DNA of 10,104 nucleotides, taken from assembly GCA_919902625.1 (NCBI GenBank), contig CAKKRO010000174.1, positions 1,243 through 11,346 on the forward strand. The letters are read 5' to 3'. The stretch is from Nitrosomonadaceae bacterium. GTDB lineage: Bacteria > Pseudomonadota > Gammaproteobacteria > Burkholderiales > Nitrosomonadaceae. The position numbers and the translations under genes are program-made. Positions 6,861 to 10,104 of the stretch are shown here, in pieces. How positions within the stretch are numbered: position 1 is the first letter of the stretch; the number at the start of each line of letters is the position of its first letter. The notes under the pieces were generated by a model that was not told where the DNA came from, made no database searches, and saw only the letters and a list, made by a program, of their open reading frames with translations.

Positions 6861-8573
6861 TTATTGCTCAGTATTTTTACTATCCATTTTTGCTTTCAGC
6901 AAAGCACCCAGACTGGTCGTTCCAGCGTTTGCAGGTGTTTTGATTTTTTGCATGGCGCTGGATTCATCCGATTTATCTTTCGCTTTGATCGAAAGATTAA
7001 TAGCCCGGTTTTTGCGATCAACGTTGATGATCATGGTTTCGACTTTATCGCCTTCTTTTAAGTGGGTGCGAATGTCTTCAACGCGATCACGTGAAACTTC
7101 GGATGCCCGCAAATAACCTTCTACATCGTTGGTCAGCGCAATCACGGCGCCTTTGGCATCAATGGATTTCACAGTGCCTTCGATAATGCTGTTTTTATCG
7201 TGTTCTGCAACAAAACTGGTGAAAGGATCCCCTTCCATCTGTTTGATGCCCAGAGAAATACGTTCGCGTTCAACATCGATGGATAAGATCAGTGCTTCTA
7301 TCTCATCACCTTTTTTGTAATTAAGAACCGCTTCTTCTCCAGGCTGATTCCAGGATAAATCGGATAAATGCACAAGACCATCAATGTTGCCGGGTAGCCC
7401 GATGAATACGCCAAAGTCTGTAATTGATTTGATCTGCCCGCTGACTTTGTCGCCTTTCTCATGAGTCGCCGCAAATTCTTCCCACGGGTTGGTCTGACAT
7501 TGTTTCATGCCCAGCGAGATACGGCGGCGTTCTTCATCAATTTCAAGAATCATCACTTCGACTTCATCCCCTAACTGTACCATCTTGGATGGATAAACAT
7601 TCTTGTTCGTCCAATCCATTTCAGAAACATGCACCAGTCCTTCAATACCTTGTTCGATTTCGATAAATGCACCGTAATCGGTTAGGTTAGTTACTTTACC
7701 AAACAGGCGGGTGCGTGCCGGATAACGTCGTGACAGGCCGACCCACGGATCCTCGCTGAGTTGCTTCATGCCTAAAGAAACGCGATTTTTTTCCTGATCA
7801 AACTTGAGTACCTTGGCGGTGACTTCATCGCCAATATTAACCACTTCTGAGGGATGCTTCACGCGGCGCCATGCCAGATCGGTAATATGTAACAGCCCAT
7901 CAATACCACCCAGATCGACAAATGCGCCATAATCAGTGATATTTTTGACAACGCCCTGAACAATCGCACCTTCCTGCAGGCTGGACAATAAAGTTTCACG
8001 GTCAGCGCCTTGAGTCGCTTCCAGTACTGCGCGGCGTGAAACCACTACATTATTGCGTTTGCGATCCAGCTTGATTACCTTGAATTCCATTTCCTTATTT
8101 TCATAAGGTGTGGTGTCCTTAACCGGGCGAATATCCACCAGCGAACCCGGCAAAAACGCGCGAATGCCATTGATCATGGCAGTCAAGCCGCCTTTTACCT
8201 TGCCATTAACCATACCGGTCACAATCTTGCCGGTTTCCATGGCTTCTTCCAGATCATGCCAGGCGGTCAGGCGCTTGGCCTTGTCGCGTGAGAGGCGTGT
8301 TTCTCCATAACCATCTTCCAGAGATTCAATGGCAACACTGATAAAATCACCCGGCTTAACTTCAATTTCGCCACGGTCATTTTTAAATTCTTCGACAGGA
8401 ATGAAACTTTCAGATTTGAGTCCGGCATTAACCACAACAATGTTGTAGTCAACACGAACCACTTCAGCGGTGATTACTTCACCAATGCGCATTTCCTGAC
8501 GAGAGAGGCTTTCTTCAAAGAGCGCGGCAAAACTTTCGGGGGATTTCTGGGTTGCAGTGGAAGCTGTAGTCAT
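6861..8573 (-). CDS. rpsA: 30S ribosomal protein S1
   Basis: 570-residue RNA-binding protein that docks mRNA on the 30S subunit, especially messages with weak Shine-Dalgarno sequences. Six S1 (OB-fold) repeats follow one another at about 29-100, 115-185, 202-272, 288-358, 375-446 and 462-532; the GAF(V/I) core and LGMKQ endings are clear in repeats 3-5. Six repeats and a length near the 557 residues of E. coli S1 indicate a complete Gram-negative protein. The first two repeats are divergent, as in other S1 proteins where they bind the ribosome. The start ATG 8573 has only a distant AGG and an A/T-rich approach, so it lacks a canonical Shine-Dalgarno. It sits between cmk and ihfB in the usual order. 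Confidence 0.98.
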   Translation of the reverse strand: MTTASTATQKSPESFAALFEESLSRQEMRIGEVITAEVVRVDYNIVVVNAGLKSESFIPVEEFKNDRGEIEVKPGDFISVAIESLEDGYGETRLSRDKAKRLTAWHDLEEAMETGKIVTGMVNGKVKGGLTAMINGIRAFLPGSLVDIRPVKDTTPYENKEMEFKVIKLDRKRNNVVVSRRAVLEATQGADRETLLSSLQEGAIVQGVVKNITDYGAFVDLGGIDGLLHITDLAWRRVKHPSEVVNIGDEVTAKVLKFDQEKNRVSLGMKQLSEDPWVGLSRRYPARTRLFGKVTNLTDYGAFIEIEQGIEGLVHVSEMDWTNKNVYPSKMVQLGDEVEVMILEIDEERRRISLGMKQCQTNPWEEFAATHEKGDKVSGQIKSITDFGVFIGLPGNIDGLVHLSDLSWNQPGEEAVLNYKKGDEIEALILSIDVERERISLGIKQMEGDPFTSFVAEHDKNSIIEGTVKSIDAKGAVIALTNDVEGYLRASEVSRDRVEDIRTHLKEGDKVETMIINVDRKNRAINLSIKAKDKSDESSAMQKIKTPANAGTTSLGALLKAKMDSKNTEQ

Positions 8574-8683
8574 TATAAAAAATACCTGATTTGTTGTCCC
8601 ATCTGGATTTTCATCTAATGGGCCGGGTTAGTTAATAAAATGCTTGAAGCGATAAGTCTTTTTTCTGATACTAAGAAAAAGTG
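8574..8683 (-). promoter_or_regulatory. rpsA leader and cmk-rpsA intergenic region
   Basis: 110 bases between the cmk stop and the rpsA start. The minus strand carries a stem CCCAT/ATGGG (8618-8622 with 8598-8602) about 25 bases before the rpsA ATG, and an AT-rich near-palindrome CTTTTTTCT (8658-8666) with AGAAAAAG (8674-8681) just after the cmk stop. The first may belong to an S1 autoregulatory leader: E. coli rpsA also lacks a strong Shine-Dalgarno and is repressed by its own product through a structured leader. The second may be a weak terminator or upstream A/T element. No convincing -35/-10 pair was found. Confidence 0.35.
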
Positions 8684-9376
8684 TCATTTCGCATTCAAAC
8701 CTGAATTTTTTGCACAGATTTCATTATACCAGGAGAGAACAGTGTCTTGTACCTGGGATATGGTGAGTGAGGTCGTATCAAGCAATTTCGCATCGGCGCC
8801 TTGCTGTAAAGGCGCGGCGCTTCGATGGCTGTCACGTTCATCCCGTTTTTGGATATCCTGCAATAAGTCGGCGATATTAGCACTTATTCCTTTCTCTATC
8901 AACTGCTTATACCGCCGATGCGCACGAGTCTCTGCACTGGCGGTGAGAAATATTTTGAGAGTGGCATCGGGAAAGATAACAGATCCCATGTCACGTCCGT
9001 CCGTGACTAATCCGGGTGGTTGACAGAATGCACGCTGGCGTTCGGTCAATGCTTCTCGAACCTGCGGATAAGCCGCCAGTTGGGAAGCCAAAATACCGCA
9101 TTGCTCAGCCCGGATATCGTCAGTCACAGTTTGGTTATCCAGGTAAACTTCTCCCTGGTTAAAAACGACATGCAGATCTCTGGCAATGCTGGCAAGTAAG
9201 TTTGTGTCGTGAATATTTGCGTGGGATTGCATCGTTTTTAAGGCGACCAGACGATAAAGCGCGCCACTATCCAGATAGTGAAATCCAAGTTTTTTAGCAA
9301 CCAATTGAGCGATGGTGCCCTTGCCGGATGCTGATGGGCCATCAATGGCAATGACAGGAATTTTATGAATAGGCAT
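8684..9376 (-). CDS. cmk: Cytidylate kinase
   Basis: Phosphorylates CMP and dCMP with ATP to the diphosphates in the cytosol, recycling pyrimidine nucleotides. 230 residues, the usual size of the bacterial enzyme. The P-loop GPSASGKGT is at 13-21; LDSGALYR (35-42) is the NMP-binding stretch; DGRDMGSVIFP (126-136) is a family signature; RRYKQL and RDERDSHRSAAPL (178-190) form the lid and arginine-rich region. All are intact. It lies 40 bases after aroA and 110 bases before rpsA, the conserved order. ATG 9376 fits the family N-terminus, although its Shine-Dalgarno (GAG, 11 bases upstream) is weak. Confidence 0.97.
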   Translation of the reverse strand: MPIHKIPVIAIDGPSASGKGTIAQLVAKKLGFHYLDSGALYRLVALKTMQSHANIHDTNLLASIARDLHVVFNQGEVYLDNQTVTDDIRAEQCGILASQLAAYPQVREALTERQRAFCQPPGLVTDGRDMGSVIFPDATLKIFLTASAETRAHRRYKQLIEKGISANIADLLQDIQKRDERDSHRSAAPLQQGADAKLLDTTSLTISQVQDTVLSWYNEICAKNSGLNAK

Positions 9377-9416
9377 TAAGCAAGCTCGTTATTTGGATTG
9401 AATAGCTAGGTAAAAA

Positions 9417-10104
9417 TTATCTCATCTCAGGATGGACTATTTGTGAAAATTTTTCAAAATAACCGGGAAAAGTTTTTGATACACAATCAGGGTCATTGAT
9501 GCGTACCGGCGCGCCCAGGGATGCGAGTGAGAAGCACATGGCCATGCGATGATCATCATAGGTATCAATCGCTGCATGCGGAATCAGTCCATTGACAGGC
9601 GGGGTGATGCGCAAGTAATCCGCGCCTTCTTCGACCATCGCGCCCAACTTGCGCAGTTCATGCGACATGGCGGCGAGGCGATCCGTTTCTTTCAGGCGCC
9701 AGCTGGCAATGTTGCGAAGGGTTGTCATGCCTTCTGCAAACAATGCGGTGACCGCAAGCGTCATGGCGGCATCTGGAATATGGTTGCAGTCCAGATCAAT
9801 GGCGCGCAGAAATTTTCCGGTTTGATTGGATGCTGCTCCACTGGCTTCAATCCAGTTCTCAGCCATTGTGATTTGTGCTCCCATCATTTCCAGTGCTGCG
9901 GCAAAATGAACATCGCCTTGGGTACTGTCGCGGCCGACTCCCTGAACACGTACCGGGCCGCCGCCGATAGCGCCCGCTGCCAGAAAATATGAAGCTGAGG
10001 ATGCGTCACCTTCAACGATGATATGACCTGGACTAAGATAATGCTGTTGAGCCGGTATTATAAATTGTTGCCAGTCCGTGTGGTTGACTTGTACGCCAAA
10101 ACGC
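9417..10104 (-). CDS. aroA: 3-phosphoshikimate 1-carboxyvinyltransferase (EPSP synthase), C-terminal part
   Basis: Shikimate-pathway enzyme joining phosphoenolpyruvate to shikimate 3-phosphate. The reading frame is open to the right edge, so 228 residues of the C-terminal half are visible and the start lies beyond the window (E. coli AroA has 427). Numbering from the edge: EGDASSASYFLAAGAI (31-46), where the two serines bind shikimate phosphate; GVGRDSTQGD (55-64); IPDAAMT (109-115) holding the catalytic aspartate; LKETDRL (137-143) with the PEP-binding Glu/Arg pair; YDDHRMAM (182-189); and CVSKTFPGYF (207-216) with the conserved lysine. All visible active-site residues are present. An ATG at 9887 is only an internal methionine, not the start. 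It is the first gene of the visible minus-strand block. Confidence 0.97.
   Translation of the reverse strand, partial: RFGVQVNHTDWQQFIIPAQQHYLSPGHIIVEGDASSASYFLAAGAIGGGPVRVQGVGRDSTQGDVHFAAALEMMGAQITMAENWIEASGAASNQTGKFLRAIDLDCNHIPDAAMTLAVTALFAEGMTTLRNIASWRLKETDRLAAMSHELRKLGAMVEEGADYLRITPPVNGLIPHAAIDTYDDHRMAMCFSLASLGAPVRINDPDCVSKTFPGYFEKFSQIVHPEMR

Noticed and set aside
6736..7116. 126-codon plus-strand frame across ihfB and rpsA
   Set aside because: It is antisense to two strongly conserved housekeeping genes and has no recognisable domain.
9417..9887. aroA read as a complete 156-residue gene starting at 9887
   Set aside because: The frame continues upstream with conserved EPSP synthase motifs to the window edge, so the gene is only cut by the window.

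Overview
The window looks like a piece of a betaproteobacterial chromosome, most likely from the Nitrosomonas group. This rests on the gene order of the minus-strand block and on the general look of the proteins; no rRNA or other taxonomic marker is present, so the genus is an inference. No tRNA, rRNA, CRISPR array, transposase or insertion sequence was seen.

The window has two halves that converge near base 5465. The right half (5490-10104, all minus strand) is a housekeeping run read right to left: aroA (C-terminal half only, cut by the window edge), cmk, rpsA, ihfB, lapA, pyrF. It links aromatic amino-acid synthesis, nucleotide metabolism, translation, nucleoid architecture and envelope assembly, as in other proteobacteria. 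lapB, which normally sits between lapA and pyrF, is absent. A strong 11-bp inverted repeat and a perfect TATAAT hexamer lie between ihfB and lapA, so lapA-pyrF may be transcribed partly on its own.

The left half (1-5439, all plus strand) is an accessory-looking set of three genes. The first is a TPR/SPINDLY-type O-linked glycosyltransferase fused in frame to a class I SAM methyltransferase domain. The second is a trypsin-fold serine protease with a C-terminal Calx-beta domain, no cysteine and no classical signal peptide. The third is a methyltransferase with a methyltransferase regulatory domain, the architecture of the Rickettsia protein-lysine methyltransferases that modify OmpB. Two protein-modifying enzymes beside a probably exported protease suggest, as inference only, a locus that makes or decorates extracellular or surface proteins.

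The regulatory sequence of the left half is also notable. An internal Shine-Dalgarno plus ATG lies exactly at the fusion joint of the first gene. Small hairpins and a promoter-like site containing a dyad precede the protease. A 35-codon ORF with a very strong Shine-Dalgarno runs through a terminator-like hairpin just before the third gene, an arrangement resembling an attenuator.
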